Source: Vulcanococcus limneticus LL (lineage in GTDB: Bacteria; Cyanobacteriota; Cyanobacteriia; PCC-6307; Cyanobiaceae). From it: 62,845 nt of DNA. Below, piece by piece: positions 44,174 through 52,920 of this stretch (the first letter of the stretch is position 1; every line of letters starts with the position of its first letter). The notes below the pieces were generated by a model that was not told the origin of the DNA, did no database searches, and saw nothing but the letters and a program-made list of their open reading frames with translations. Position numbers and translations under genes: made by a program. The stretch spans positions 1 through 62,845 of the forward strand of contig NZ_NQLA01000013.1 of NCBI RefSeq assembly GCF_002252705.1, given 5' to 3'.

Positions 44174-44781
44174 CCGGCGGCCATGGCCGCCGGAATGGCC
44201 CACAGGCCCCGGGCCAGGGCCGCGCCGGCCAGCAGTTCCGCCGCCAGCATCAGGGCCGTGAGCCCTGCCAGCAGCTGGTAGGTCCAGGGCGGGCTGATGC
44301 GTCCGATGGCGCTGGTGTCCAGGCCGGTGTGCATCTGGAACTGCGCCAACAGCGCCTCCAGGTGCTGTACCCGCTGCGGCAGCAGGTAGGCCTGCGCAGG
44401 GGTCGTGCCACCAGCTGCCGTGGCCCGGCGCACGTACCAGACGCGGCCCCCCTGGCTGGTGGCCACGGGAGTGAGGCCCCCGATCTCGTGCCACTCCAGC
44501 CGCCAGCCGCGCCGCAGCAGCCAGGCGCACCAGCGGGGATGCCCCACGGCCAGGGCGGTGTCGTCCACGCTCACCTGTTCGCTGGTGGCGGCCACCACCA
44601 GCAGCAATCCCAGCGGTAGGGCCAGGCCAAGGCCGGCGCGCAGCTCCGGCGGCGCCAGGGCGGGCAGGGGCAGCACCAGGGCCAGGTAGAGGCCGATCAG
44701 GGTGAAGCGGATCAGCGGCGCCATCGGGTAGCGATGAACTGCTCCCAGGCGGTCGGTGACGGCTGCCGGGGCTGAGGTCAT
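44170..44781 (-). CDS. Conserved membrane protein of unknown function
   Basis: This 203-residue protein has hydrophobic segments at about 23-43, 50-66 and two near the C-terminus (165-200). The middle region (QVSVDDTALAVGHPRWCAWL, WHEIGGLTPVATSQGGRVWY) resembles the PH-like fold of small bacterial membrane proteins that read like 'bPH' domains. ATG 44781 overlaps the stop of the gene upstream (ATGA). Convergent with the response regulator gene with a 4-bp overlap. Confidence 0.7.
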   Translation of the reverse strand: MTSAPAAVTDRLGAVHRYPMAPLIRFTLIGLYLALVLPLPALAPPELRAGLGLALPLGLLLVVAATSEQVSVDDTALAVGHPRWCAWLLRRGWRLEWHEIGGLTPVATSQGGRVWYVRRATAAGGTTPAQAYLLPQRVQHLEALLAQFQMHTGLDTSAIGRISPPWTYQLLAGLTALMLAAELLAGAALARGLWAIPAAMAAG

Positions 44782-45086
44782 CGGTCTTCGGGGGAGCCGG
44801 GCAGGGGTTCGATCAGGGTCGGCGGTACGTAGCGGCCGGTGAACACCTCCTGTTCGCGCCCCTTCCAGAACTCGCCCAGACGCAACAGATCGGCGGTGGC
44901 CTCCTGCAGGCTGACCACGAACTCGTCGGGGTCCATGGAGTCCTTGGCCTCCTTCAGTTTGGTGAGTCGCAGCAGGTGCAGCATCCAGGGCTTGCCCAGC
45001 TCGCCCCGCTGCTCCAGGTAGCGGGCCAGGTCCTCGGAACTGGGGGTGGGAGAACTTGGCGAGGAGAAGCTCATGGCCAGGCGCAT
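44778..45086 (-). CDS. Conserved hypothetical protein
   Basis: This 102-residue soluble protein (SEDLARYLEQRGELGKPWML, LKEAKDSMDPDEFVVSLQEA, then FTGRYVPPTLIEP) looks like a conserved cyanobacterial family whose role I do not know. ATG 45086 or 45074. It is upstream of and coupled to the membrane protein gene. Confidence 0.7.
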   Translation of the reverse strand: MRLAMSFSSPSSPTPSSEDLARYLEQRGELGKPWMLHLLRLTKLKEAKDSMDPDEFVVSLQEATADLLRLGEFWKGREQEVFTGRYVPPTLIEPLPGSPEDR

Positions 45087-45180
45087 CGGTTCTCAATCCT
45101 ATGGACTCCGGCTCGGCACCGTTGTGCTGCTGCCGTGAAAACGATCTAGTTTGAGAGGGAACTTTCCAGGAATCTGATCG

Positions 45181-46581
45181 GTGGTGCAACGCAACCGGGC
45201 TTCATTGTTGGATCTTGAGTCTCGGCTGGGGCACCGTCTGCACCTGCGCAATCTGCCCGCCCAGATTCCACGGGATCGCCTGGGTGAGGATGGTCTTCCG
45301 GCTGATCTGGCCTACCAGTTGGTGCACGATCACCTGATGCTGGATGGGAATGCGCGCTTGAATCTTGCAACGTTTGTGGGCACCTGGATGGAGCCCGAGG
45401 CGCTACAGCTGATGCAGGAATGTGCCGAGAAGAATATGATTGATAAGGATGAATATCCGCAGACTGCCGAAATAGAGGAGCGTTGTTTGCGGATTCTCGC
45501 TGACCTCTGGCATGCGGATGCTGCCGATGATCCCATTGGTACGTCCACCACCGGCTCCAGTGAGGGCTGCATGCTCGGTGGGATGGTACTGAAGTGGCAT
45601 TGGCGCCAGCGCCGTCAGGCGGCGGGGCTGGATGATCGCCGCCCAAATTTAGTGATGGGAGCCAATACCCAGATCTGCTGGGACAAGTTCTGTGCCTACT
45701 TCGATGTGGAGCCAAGACTGGTGCCGATCACGCCGGAGCGGTTGCATCTCACCGGAGAGGAGGCTGTGGCCCGTTGCGACGAGAACACCATCGGTGTGGT
45801 TGGCATCCTTGGCAGCACCTTTGATGGCAGCTATGAACCCATCGCCGCGATGCAGCGCTGTCTTGACGACTTGGAACAGCGTACGGGGCTCGATATCCCG
45901 ATCCATGTGGATGCGGCTTCGGGTGGCTTCGTCGCCCCGTTCAACTCCCCTGACCTGGCTTGGGATTTCCGTTTGCCTCGGGTGAAGTCGATTAACGCCA
46001 GCGGCCACAAGTATGGAGGTGTTCTGCCTGGGGTTGGCTGGGTGCTCTGGCGTTCCCAGGATGCCTTGCCAGATGCATTGCGGTTCAACGTTAATTATCT
46101 TGGTGGCCAGATGCCAACCATTGGCATGAACTTCTCCAGGCCAGGAGCCCAGGTGGTGGCTCAATATTTTAACTTCCTGCATCTTGGGCGCTCCGGTTAT
46201 GCCCAGCGCATGGCGATGCTTGAGGCGATTGCCTGCTACCTGGCGGATGGCATGGCTGGGCTGGCCTGCTTCCGTTTGGTGAGCCATCCGCGGGGACAGT
46301 TGCCGGTATTTGCTGTGCAGTTGGATCCTGCTGTCCGCAATTGGACGGTGTTTCAACTCTCCGACAGGCTGCGGGTCCGAGGCTGGTTGATCCCCGCCTA
46401 CACCATGCCTGGCGATTGTGAGTCGATGGCGGTTCTTCGTTTTGTGGTGCGGGCTGGCTTCAGTCGGGACATGGCCGATCAGTTGCTGGAGGACATCCAG
46501 CGGGCTGTTGATTGGTTTGAGCGCCTTCCTGGCCCCATGCCTGAGCCTGGTGTTGTTGCCGATCAGGCCTTTCACCATTGA
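45181..46581 (+). CDS. gadB: Glutamate decarboxylase
   Basis: This PLP enzyme converts glutamate to GABA, consuming a proton; in bacteria it serves acid resistance and the GABA shunt. The 466-residue length equals that of E. coli GadB. The PLP lysine is K277 in INASGHKYGG; upstream are GTSTTGSSEGCMLGG (PLP phosphate), NTQICWDKF, and HVDAASGGFVAPF. The C-terminus ends in ...FHH; in E. coli GadB the penultimate His465 plugs the active site at neutral pH, and His465 is kept here. The start is GTG 45181. Base composition is visibly less GC-rich than neighbours, suggesting later acquisition. The next gene's ATG overlaps the stop. Confidence 0.95.
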   Translation: MVQRNRASLLDLESRLGHRLHLRNLPAQIPRDRLGEDGLPADLAYQLVHDHLMLDGNARLNLATFVGTWMEPEALQLMQECAEKNMIDKDEYPQTAEIEERCLRILADLWHADAADDPIGTSTTGSSEGCMLGGMVLKWHWRQRRQAAGLDDRRPNLVMGANTQICWDKFCAYFDVEPRLVPITPERLHLTGEEAVARCDENTIGVVGILGSTFDGSYEPIAAMQRCLDDLEQRTGLDIPIHVDAASGGFVAPFNSPDLAWDFRLPRVKSINASGHKYGGVLPGVGWVLWRSQDALPDALRFNVNYLGGQMPTIGMNFSRPGAQVVAQYFNFLHLGRSGYAQRMAMLEAIACYLADGMAGLACFRLVSHPRGQLPVFAVQLDPAVRNWTVFQLSDRLRVRGWLIPAYTMPGDCESMAVLRFVVRAGFSRDMADQLLEDIQRAVDWFERLPGPMPEPGVVADQAFHH

Positions 46582-47240
46582 TGGATCACACCTCGTTCCA
46601 GCACTATTTGTTCGGCCTGCTGGCAATCGGGAACAATGTTTCGGCCCTGGGTGTTTTCCTGTCGCACACCAAAGGCTTACCGCAAGCGAAGGTGCGGCGC
46701 ATCATTCTGATCACCAGTGGCGCCTGCCTCGGGATGTTGTTGATGTTCATGCTCGTTGGCCCGGCGATTCTTGATTTCTTCGGGATTTCGATCAGCTCCT
46801 TCCAGATCGCTGGCGGTCTGTTGCTGGGTGGCGTTGGCCTCGACATGATGAACACCAGGCAGACCGATGATGTCGATCTAAAGGCTGTGGACCCCAGCCG
46901 CGCGCTGCAGCGCTCTGGAGATGATGCCCATCTCTATGCTTCCGCCGTGGTGCCGATCGCGATTCCGCTCACGGTGGGGGCTGGCACGTTTTCAGCTGTG
47001 ATCCTGTTTGCCGATCTGGCTGAGCGCTCTGGTGCATCCATCAATCTGTTTGCGGCGATTGTGGCCCTGGTGCTGGTTAATCATCTGGTGTTCAACTTCA
47101 GTGTCCGCATCGTTCGCTATGCCGGAGAGGTGGGGCTCAGCGTGTTCACCAAGATCATGGGACTGTTCACCCTGGCGATCGGCGTTGAATTCATCGTGCG
47201 CGGCCTGAGCACGATCTATCGCCAGCTCCATTCCGGCTGA
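46581..47240 (+). CDS. MarC-family integral membrane protein
   Basis: This 219-residue protein has six hydrophobic helices and the MarC/NAAT pattern: HYLFGLLAIGNNVSALGVF at the start (family reads xxxxNPxGxxxxF-like), FGISISSFQIAGGLLLGGVG, VVPIAIPLTVGAGTFSAVIL (family PLaxPxlaGPGaI-like) and NFSVRIVRYAGEVGLSVFTK IMG-type second repeat. MarC proteins were once tied to antibiotic resistance; some relatives are reported as amino-acid transporters. ATG 46581 overlaps the gadB stop (TGATG), so the two are coupled. A GABA/glutamate transport role in place of the usual GadC antiporter is an inference from position only. Composition matches gadB. Confidence 0.88.
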   Translation: MDHTSFQHYLFGLLAIGNNVSALGVFLSHTKGLPQAKVRRIILITSGACLGMLLMFMLVGPAILDFFGISISSFQIAGGLLLGGVGLDMMNTRQTDDVDLKAVDPSRALQRSGDDAHLYASAVVPIAIPLTVGAGTFSAVILFADLAERSGASINLFAAIVALVLVNHLVFNFSVRIVRYAGEVGLSVFTKIMGLFTLAIGVEFIVRGLSTIYRQLHSG

Positions 47241-47268
47241 ACCCTGCAGGCCGGCAACCTCGGCCGGC

Positions 47269-48864
47269 TCAGTCCGGCAACGACCAGGGGTTGAGGCCCA
47301 GGTCGGCGCCGATGCGGTGGGCGCAGGCGAAGCCGCTGAAGGCCACGGCGTTGAGGCCCTGGCCGGGGAAGCAGGAATCGCCCACGCAGTAGAGCCCGCC
47401 CAGGCCGGTGCGGTTGAAGGGCATCGGCAGCAGGCCGGGCAGGCGCAGGGCTGGGATCGGGCCGTAGCTGCCCCCCATGCGGCCCAGGAAACGGCGATGG
47501 CTGCGGGGGGTGCCCACCTCCCGGTGGCGGATGGCCCCGGCCAGGCCCGGCAGGATCGCCTCCAGGCGTTGGATGAGCCGGTCGGCGTCGGCCTGTTTCT
47601 TGGCGGCGTAGGCACTGGGGCCGAGTCCCTGCCAGTGCTCCATGGAGCTGGGGGTGAAGCTGTGCACGATGTGGCGGCCGGGCGGGGCCAGGGCGGGATC
47701 CAGCAGGGTCGGGATCGACACGAAGATCACCCCCTGTTCGTCCTCCATGGCGCTCCACTCCTCGAGGATCAGGTGGTGGCAGTGGAAGCCCTCCGGGATC
47801 AGTGAGGCCTCCACCCCCAGGTGCAGGGAGAGGAAGGAGGGCGAGGGCCGGTAGCGGCGACGCCAGCGGCTTTCGGCGGCTGGGGTGTGCGCGGCATCCA
47901 CCAGGGCCGAGGCTGCCGGACGGTGGATGGCGTCGTCCTCCGGCTCCGTGGCGAAGGTGTCCCAGCGGGTGGCGTTGCTCACCACACGACGGGCCTGGAT
48001 CTGCTCGCCACTGGCCAGCTGCACCCCCACGGCCCGGGCGGTGGCGCCCTCTCCGTCGAAGAGCACCCGGGTGACGCGTGCCTTGTAGCGGATCTGGCCG
48101 CCATGGCTCTCGAGCCCCGCCACCAGTTTCTCGGCGATCACGCCGACTCCCCCCCTGGGGTAGTTGATGCCGCCGGCATGGCGATCAGAGAACACCATCC
48201 CCGCGTTGATCATCGGCGTGAGGTCCGCTGGCATCACGCTCCAGCAGAAGCACTCCATGTCGATGAACTTGAGCAGGGCTTGATCACTGATGTGTTTGCG
48301 GGCCACATCGCCCACGTTCACCGGTAGCCAGCGGGCCAGGCCAAGGCAGGCCAGTGGTGCCCTGAAGAACACCTTGGCCAGGTAGGCCGGATCCTCCAGC
48401 GACAGCAGCGGCATCGCATCGAGGCAGCGGAACACCTGCCAGCAGGTGTCATAGAAGGCGCGGATGCCCTTGGCCTCGTGGGGGAACAGGGCCGTGAGCC
48501 GGGCGACGAAGCTGTTGTAGTCGCGGTCAACGGCCACGTTGAGGCCGCCGGGCAGGTGGTACTCGAGCTGGGCCGGATCGGGAACGGTGTCGCAGTGCTG
48601 GCCCACATCCGCGAGGGCCCGGGTGAGCAGGTTGGTGTGCCCGTTGTCTCCGAAGCCGAAGATCATCGAGGCGCCCACATCAAAGGTGTAGCCGTCTCGC
48701 TGGAAGCTGCCGCCCGAGCCGCCCGGGATCAGGTAGCGCTCGAGCACCAGCACCTTGGCGCCCTTGGCGGCCAGTTGGCTGGCGGTCACGAGGCCGCCGA
48801 TGCCGGCGCCGATCACCACGACATCCCAGGTGGAGGCGGGGCTGCTGGCGGGCACGGGGAGCAT
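47269..48864 (-). CDS. crtH: Carotenoid cis-trans isomerase (CrtISO/CrtH)
   Basis: CrtH converts poly-cis-lycopene to all-trans-lycopene after the desaturases in the plant-type carotenoid pathway. This 531-residue flavoprotein is close to the family length. It has the dinucleotide motif VVIGAGIGGLVTASQLAAKG near residues 15-34, the CrtISO-specific FGFGDNGHTNLLTRAL, CFCWSVMPADLTPMINAGMV, INYPRGGVGVIAEKL, and the C-terminal VGDSCFPGQGLNAVAFSG. The SRHRRFLGR region is typical of CrtISO over CrtI. Gene lies alone, convergent with the gadB-marC pair and downstream of trmFO on the same strand. Confidence 0.95.
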   Translation of the reverse strand: MLPVPASSPASTWDVVVIGAGIGGLVTASQLAAKGAKVLVLERYLIPGGSGGSFQRDGYTFDVGASMIFGFGDNGHTNLLTRALADVGQHCDTVPDPAQLEYHLPGGLNVAVDRDYNSFVARLTALFPHEAKGIRAFYDTCWQVFRCLDAMPLLSLEDPAYLAKVFFRAPLACLGLARWLPVNVGDVARKHISDQALLKFIDMECFCWSVMPADLTPMINAGMVFSDRHAGGINYPRGGVGVIAEKLVAGLESHGGQIRYKARVTRVLFDGEGATARAVGVQLASGEQIQARRVVSNATRWDTFATEPEDDAIHRPAASALVDAAHTPAAESRWRRRYRPSPSFLSLHLGVEASLIPEGFHCHHLILEEWSAMEDEQGVIFVSIPTLLDPALAPPGRHIVHSFTPSSMEHWQGLGPSAYAAKKQADADRLIQRLEAILPGLAGAIRHREVGTPRSHRRFLGRMGGSYGPIPALRLPGLLPMPFNRTGLGGLYCVGDSCFPGQGLNAVAFSGFACAHRIGADLGLNPWSLPD

Positions 48865-48896
48865 GGCTTAGAAGGCTCCGACCCTAGGTGCCGGCC

Positions 48897-50315
48897 TCAG
48901 GCGCAGACGAGCGGGGGCTCCGCGGCCTGGGCCATGAAGGGAGCCAGATCCGCCAGGGCCCGGTCGCGGTAGGCGCCGTAGCGCTCGCGCTTGCCCTGGA
49001 TGCGGCTGGGAAGTTCCGGCAGGAGGCCGAAGTTGGGCGGCATCGGCTGGAAGCCACCCCGTTTGCCCTTGCCGCCGCAGGGGGCCTCGGCGACGAAGTG
49101 GGTCAGGGCGCCGATCATGGTGGTGGGGGGCAGGGCGATGGGCTCCAGGCCCCGGGCCAGGCGGGCGGCGTTGGTGCCCGCCAGCCAGCCACCGGCCACT
49201 GCCGCCGCGTAGCCCTCGGTGCCGGTGATCTGCCCCGCCGCCAGCAGGCTGGGCCGGCTGCGGAACTGCAGGGTGGGATCGAGCAGCTGGGGCGATTCCA
49301 GGAAGGTGTTGCGGTGCATCACCCCGAAGCGCACGAACTCGGCGTTTTCCAGCCCCGGGATCAGCCGCAGCACCCGCTTCTGCTCGCCCCACTTGAGATT
49401 GGTCTGGAAGCCCACCAGGTTCCAGAGGCGGCCGTCCCGGTCTTCCTGGCGCAGCTGCACCACCGCATAGGCGCGCCTGGCGCGGCGCACCTCCCGGTCA
49501 TTCACGTCGCCCCAGCGGGGATCCCAGAGGCCGATCGGCTTGAGCGGTCCGTAGCGCATCGTGTCCTCGCCGCGGCGGGCAAGCTCCTCGATCGGCAGAC
49601 AGCCCTCGAAGAACGTGGCGCTCTCCTGTTCGAAGTCCTTGAGGTCGGCCTGTTCGGCGCTCAGCAGCGCCTCGCGGAAGGCGAGGTACTGCTCCTTGGT
49701 CATCGGGCAATTGATGTAGTCGGCGTCGCCCTTGTCGTAGCGGGAGGCGCGGAAGGCCACCGAGAGGTCGATGCTCTCCCCCTCCACGATCGGGCTGGCG
49801 GCATCGAAGAAGTGGCAGTCGTCGCGGCCGGTGAAGGCCCGCAGCTGCTCCGCCAGGACTTCGCTGGTGAGCGGGCCGGTGGCCAGCACGGCGATCTCGC
49901 CGGGCTCGGGCAGGGTGGTGTGCTCGCGGCGCTCGACCGTCACCAGGGGGTGCTGCTCCAGGGCAGCGGTGAGGGCAGCGCTGTAGCGGCCCCGATCGAC
50001 CGCAAGGGCGCCGCCGGCGGGCACGGCATGGGCATCGGCGGTGCCGATCACCAGGGATCCCAGGCGCCGCAGCTCCTCCTGGAGCAGCCCGGCGGCCCGA
50101 TCACTGCTGAGGGCTCCGAAGCTGTTGCTGCAGACCAGTTCAGCGAACTCGGCGCTGTGGTGGGCCGGAGAGCGGATCACCGGCCGCATCTCCACCAGCC
50201 GCACCGGCATCCCGGCCTGGGCGATCTGCCAGGCAGCTTCAGTACCAGCCAGGCCAGCCCCGATCACCAGCAGGGGGTCTGGGCTGGTGATGCTGCTGGC
50301 GCTGGGCAAGGACAC
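48897..50315 (-). CDS. trmFO: Folate/FAD-dependent tRNA (uracil-54-C5)-methyltransferase
   Basis: TrmFO makes m5U54 (ribothymidine) in the T-loop of tRNAs using methylene-tetrahydrofolate and FADH2. The 472-residue protein has [21 protein letters not shown] at its N-terminus, [55 protein letters not shown], and the FAD-binding [20 protein letters not shown] with YINCPM near the catalytic cysteine. The start is GTG 50315. It sits only 3-7 bases after the T-run of the psbY terminator hairpin, which leaves no room for a free leader if psbY terminates. Confidence 0.95.
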   Translation of the reverse strand: MSLPSASSITSPDPLLVIGAGLAGTEAAWQIAQAGMPVRLVEMRPVIRSPAHHSAEFAELVCSNSFGALSSDRAAGLLQEELRRLGSLVIGTADAHAVPAGGALAVDRGRYSAALTAALEQHPLVTVERREHTTLPEPGEIAVLATGPLTSEVLAEQLRAFTGRDDCHFFDAASPIVEGESIDLSVAFRASRYDKGDADYINCPMTKEQYLAFREALLSAEQADLKDFEQESATFFEGCLPIEELARRGEDTMRYGPLKPIGLWDPRWGDVNDREVRRARRAYAVVQLRQEDRDGRLWNLVGFQTNLKWGEQKRVLRLIPGLENAEFVRFGVMHRNTFLESPQLLDPTLQFRSRPSLLAAGQITGTEGYAAAVAGGWLAGTNAARLARGLEPIALPPTTMIGALTHFVAEAPCGGKGKRGGFQPMPPNFGLLPELPSRIQGKRERYGAYRDRALADLAPFMAQAAEPPLVCA

Positions 50316-50317
50316 GC

Positions 50318-50357
50318 GAAAACCGGCTCGGCCTGAAGAGGCAGGCTAGGAGCCGGT
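50318..50357 (-). terminator. Intrinsic terminator between psbY and trmFO
   Basis: On the minus strand ACCGGCTC (50357-50350) pairs with GAGCCGGT (50329-50322), with inner GCCTG/CAGGC pairing, followed by TTTT (50321-50318). It is 18 bp beyond the psbY stop and directly before the trmFO start at 50315. Confidence 0.8.
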
Positions 50358-50374
50358 CTGCGCTGACGAGGCGA

Positions 50375-50497
50375 TCAGGCGCGTGCGCGCTTGAGCATGA
50401 GCTGCAGCTGGCCCACGGCGGCCCGGCCGATGTTGAATGCGGCCCAGCCCACGGCCAGCAGAACGGGGGTGGCAACGAGTAGGAGCCGTGCGTCCAT
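50375..50497 (-). CDS. psbY: Photosystem II protein Y
   Basis: This 40-residue single-pass photosystem II subunit binds at the edge of the complex next to cytochrome b559. It has a short head (MDARLLLVATP), one membrane helix (about 5-27) and a basic tail (LQLMLKRARA). The ATG 50497 is clear; the longer open frame to 50608 is not PsbY-like. A strong terminator follows. Confidence 0.92.
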   Translation of the reverse strand: MDARLLLVATPVLLAVGWAAFNIGRAAVGQLQLMLKRARA

Positions 50498-50614
50498 GGC
50501 GAGGGAAAAACTGCGTGGCGTGATCTTACGAACTTGTCCAGGCTCCGGAGGGCAGCGGCGCCGCGGCTGATCGAATTCGCAGCAAATGGAGGCGCCGCTG
50601 GGCGCCAAACGGCC

Positions 50615-51136
50615 TCAGGGGCTGAAGCCCAGCTCCGGGCTGCGGCCGGCGTGGGCCATGGCCAGTTGCCGGTAGCGGCGGGCATGCTGCCGCTGCTCGG
50701 CGGCCGCTTCCTGGCTCAGCTCGCGCTTGACCTGGGCAGGCGCCCCCATCACCAGGGCCCTGGGCGGCACGTCCCGGGTCACCACCGAACCCGCCGCCAC
50801 CAGCGCTCCGGATCCCACCGTGACGCCGTTGAGCACCACGGCGCCGATGCCGATCAGGCAGCCGTCCTCCAGGGTGGCGCCGTGCACCACGGCCCGGTGG
50901 CCGATGGTCACGTCCGCCCCGATCAACACCGGCTGGCCGGGATCGCCGTGCAGCACCGCCCCGTCCTGCACGTTGCTGCCCTCCCCGATCACAATCGGGC
51001 AGACATCGCCGCGGGCCACGGCCGTGGGCCAGAGGCTGGCGCCCGCCGCCAGCTGCACATCACCGATCAGCACTGCCGAGTCGGCCACCCAGGCGTCGGG
51101 ATGCACGCTCGGTTCAGGCCAGGGAAAGGCGTCCAT
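50615..51136 (-). CDS. Gamma-carbonic-anhydrase-like left-handed beta-helix protein
   Basis: This 173-residue protein has hexapeptide repeats that build a left-handed beta helix, as in gamma-carbonic anhydrases and YrdA-like proteins. The three zinc-ligand histidines appear in place: VLHGDPG and TIGHRAVVHGATL. Further repeats: GCLIGIGAVVLNGVTVGSGA and APAQVKREL. Many members lack measurable carbonic anhydrase activity, so only the fold is sure. I chose ATG 51136; the open frame extends toward the tRNA gene but is not family-like. Confidence 0.9.
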   Translation of the reverse strand: MDAFPWPEPSVHPDAWVADSAVLIGDVQLAAGASLWPTAVARGDVCPIVIGEGSNVQDGAVLHGDPGQPVLIGADVTIGHRAVVHGATLEDGCLIGIGAVVLNGVTVGSGALVAAGSVVTRDVPPRALVMGAPAQVKRELSQEAAAEQRQHARRYRQLAMAHAGRSPELGFSP

Positions 51137-51251
51137 GGGAAGGGCTTTGGGGCGCAGACTCCCATCCTGCGGCGGCTTGGAGCTCGGACCCGCTGGGTGA
51201 TACGTTCTTTTGGTGCCCGAAAGGGCCACCCCGCGGGTTCATCCCATGGGC

Positions 51252-51323
51252 GGGTCGCTAGCTCAGCGGTAGAGCACTCGGCTTTTAACCGATTGGTCCT
51301 GAGTTCGAATCTCAGGCGACCCA
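51252..51323 (+). tRNA. tRNA-Lys (anticodon UUU)
   Basis: A full cloverleaf can be drawn: acceptor GGGTCGC (51252-51258) with GCGACCC (51316-51322), D-stem GCTC/GAGC, anticodon stem TCGG/CCGA with loop CTTTTAA giving anticodon TTT, and T-arm CCTGAG/CTCAGG around TTCGAAT. The discriminator is A; CCA is not encoded. A tyrosine recombinase gene follows within 240 bp, so this is probably the island's integration site. Confidence 0.97.
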
Positions 51324-51448
51324 TGTTCTGAGACTTCTGCCCTGCTGGCGGCTTTGGTTGCTGCGCAGTAGATCTCAGCGATTTCAGCCGCTGGTGCGAT
51401 TCTCGGCTTAAGACCGCAGATGACCGCCAAAAACCGCAGTTGTGTCAT

Positions 51449-51473
51449 TTCCTTGGGACTCTGTCCCAAGGAA
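51449..51473 (+). repeat. Perfect 10-bp inverted repeat upstream of the recombinase gene
   Basis: TTCCTTGGGA and TCCCAAGGAA are separated by CTCTG. No T-run follows, so a DNA-binding or recombination-arm site, or an mRNA leader structure, is more likely than a terminator. Confidence 0.8.
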
Positions 51474-51481
51474 TCCGGCCT

Positions 51482-51498
51482 GTCTCGTACTGCGAGAC
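51482..51498 (+). repeat. Second inverted repeat upstream of the recombinase gene
   Basis: GTCTCG and CGAGAC are separated by TACTG, 8 bp after the first inverted repeat. A weaker GGTG/CACC pair follows at 51527-51542 just before the recombinase ATG. Confidence 0.65.
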
Positions 51499-51558
51499 TG
51501 GCTAGAGCGGGTCCAGAGCTTGGCGAGGTGGGAACCCTCACCAGAACGAGCGATTCCC

Positions 51559-52920
51559 ATGGCCACGATTCAGAGCCCTTTGCAGCGCTGCAACGCCGTG
51601 CTGCGTGCTCTGGGAGCCCGTTACCGCCTGCGGGAGCACCGTCGCAGCCCTTGGCTCACCATCTATCAGCTGTGCCCGGGTGGCAAGACCCGCGAGGTCG
51701 CGGTTCACGGGTATGCGGCGTCAGATCCCGCAGCTGTTGCGTCTCTGCAGGAGCTGCTGATCGACGCGACCACAACCGGCAACTCCCTCGTATTGCCGGA
51801 TCGCGGGGCCGTCGCCTCCGCTCCTCAGAACCAGCCCTGCTGGCCGGAGATCTGTGACGCGGTGGTGCGGTTCCAGCGGGGCCAGGGCGTGAACATGAAC
51901 CTGGCGGGGCCGTTCAAGGGCAAGGGTTACTTCTGCCTGCTGCCGGCCGACCAGCCGGCAACTGAAGAAGACGTGCGCCGCTTTGCGCTGCACACCAGCG
52001 AGAGCCTCAAGGCCCGGCTGGAGGATCCCGCGGAACCGCTGATCCCGATGGCGACCCATCGCCAGGGCTTCCGGCAGAAGCGGGAGGTGGTGTCGCTGCT
52101 TCGCCGTGCCGGCTTTGGGGCGATTGCCCCGCAGGCGCTGAGCGAGGAGCTCAAGGGGCTGGTGAACCGCAAGAAGCAGGCGCTGGTGGCGGCGGGTGAG
52201 TCGCGGCGGCGGATCCCGAGCACGGAGGCGATCGAGCAGTGGCTGGATGCGGTGATGGAGGAGGACCCGCTGTGGGGCTGGGTGTTCGCGATGGTGGCCA
52301 CCTACGGCCTGCGGCCCCATGAGGTGTGGCACATTGCCGAGCTGCCCGATGCGCAGGGCATGGTGAGCGTGGGTGTCGCCGCCCGCCATATCAAGGTGAC
52401 CAAGACCGGCTTCCGGGTGGCGCTGCCCCTGCCGGCGGCCTGGGTGGAGCGGTACGCGCTCGGCGGTGTCAATGGTGAGCGGCGGCTGGAGGAGCTGCGG
52501 CGCCGCTACCGGCCTCGCTACGTGAATGAGGAGGGGGTGCCCTATGACCCCGAGCGGGACCTGGTGATGCGCTGCGACAACAACGAGCGGCTGGGCGCGG
52601 TGTGCTGCCACAAGCTGCGCAGCAGTGATGCCCGGGCGGAGTTCGAGCTGCAGACCAAGCTGTACGCCTGGGTGGAGACGGCGCCGGCCCAGGGGAAGCG
52701 CAAGGCCCAGCGCCGCCGGGAGCGCTGCGTGCCTTACGACCTGCGGCACGCCTACGCGATCCGGGCGCGGGAGACGACGAGCTGGAACTACGCGGATGTG
52801 GCGGCGGTGATGGGCCACAGCCCGGAGGTGCACCGCCGCACGTACCTGAGGGAGATCAGCGGGGAGCAGACGAAGGCGTCGGTGGCGCGGCGGATGCTCA
52901 CGCAGGCCGAGGCCGCCTGA
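51559..52920 (+). CDS. Tyrosine recombinase / island integrase
   Basis: This 453-residue site-specific recombinase has a long N-terminal region (arm/core binding) and a C-terminal catalytic domain. The catalytic set reads: first Arg in VATYGLRPHEVWHI, box II PYDLRHAYAIR (the first His of HxxR is Tyr here), His in AAVMGHSPEVHRR, and the nucleophile Tyr in RTYLREI. Its position just downstream of tRNA-Lys, and the mobile content to the right, point to tRNA-targeted integration of a genomic island. I chose ATG 51559; the frame is open upstream to 51442 through the inverted repeats. Its 3' end overlaps the convergent HTH gene by 23 bp. Confidence 0.9.
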   Translation: MATIQSPLQRCNAVLRALGARYRLREHRRSPWLTIYQLCPGGKTREVAVHGYAASDPAAVASLQELLIDATTTGNSLVLPDRGAVASAPQNQPCWPEICDAVVRFQRGQGVNMNLAGPFKGKGYFCLLPADQPATEEDVRRFALHTSESLKARLEDPAEPLIPMATHRQGFRQKREVVSLLRRAGFGAIAPQALSEELKGLVNRKKQALVAAGESRRRIPSTEAIEQWLDAVMEEDPLWGWVFAMVATYGLRPHEVWHIAELPDAQGMVSVGVAARHIKVTKTGFRVALPLPAAWVERYALGGVNGERRLEELRRRYRPRYVNEEGVPYDPERDLVMRCDNNERLGAVCCHKLRSSDARAEFELQTKLYAWVETAPAQGKRKAQRRRERCVPYDLRHAYAIRARETTSWNYADVAAVMGHSPEVHRRTYLREISGEQTKASVARRMLTQAEAA

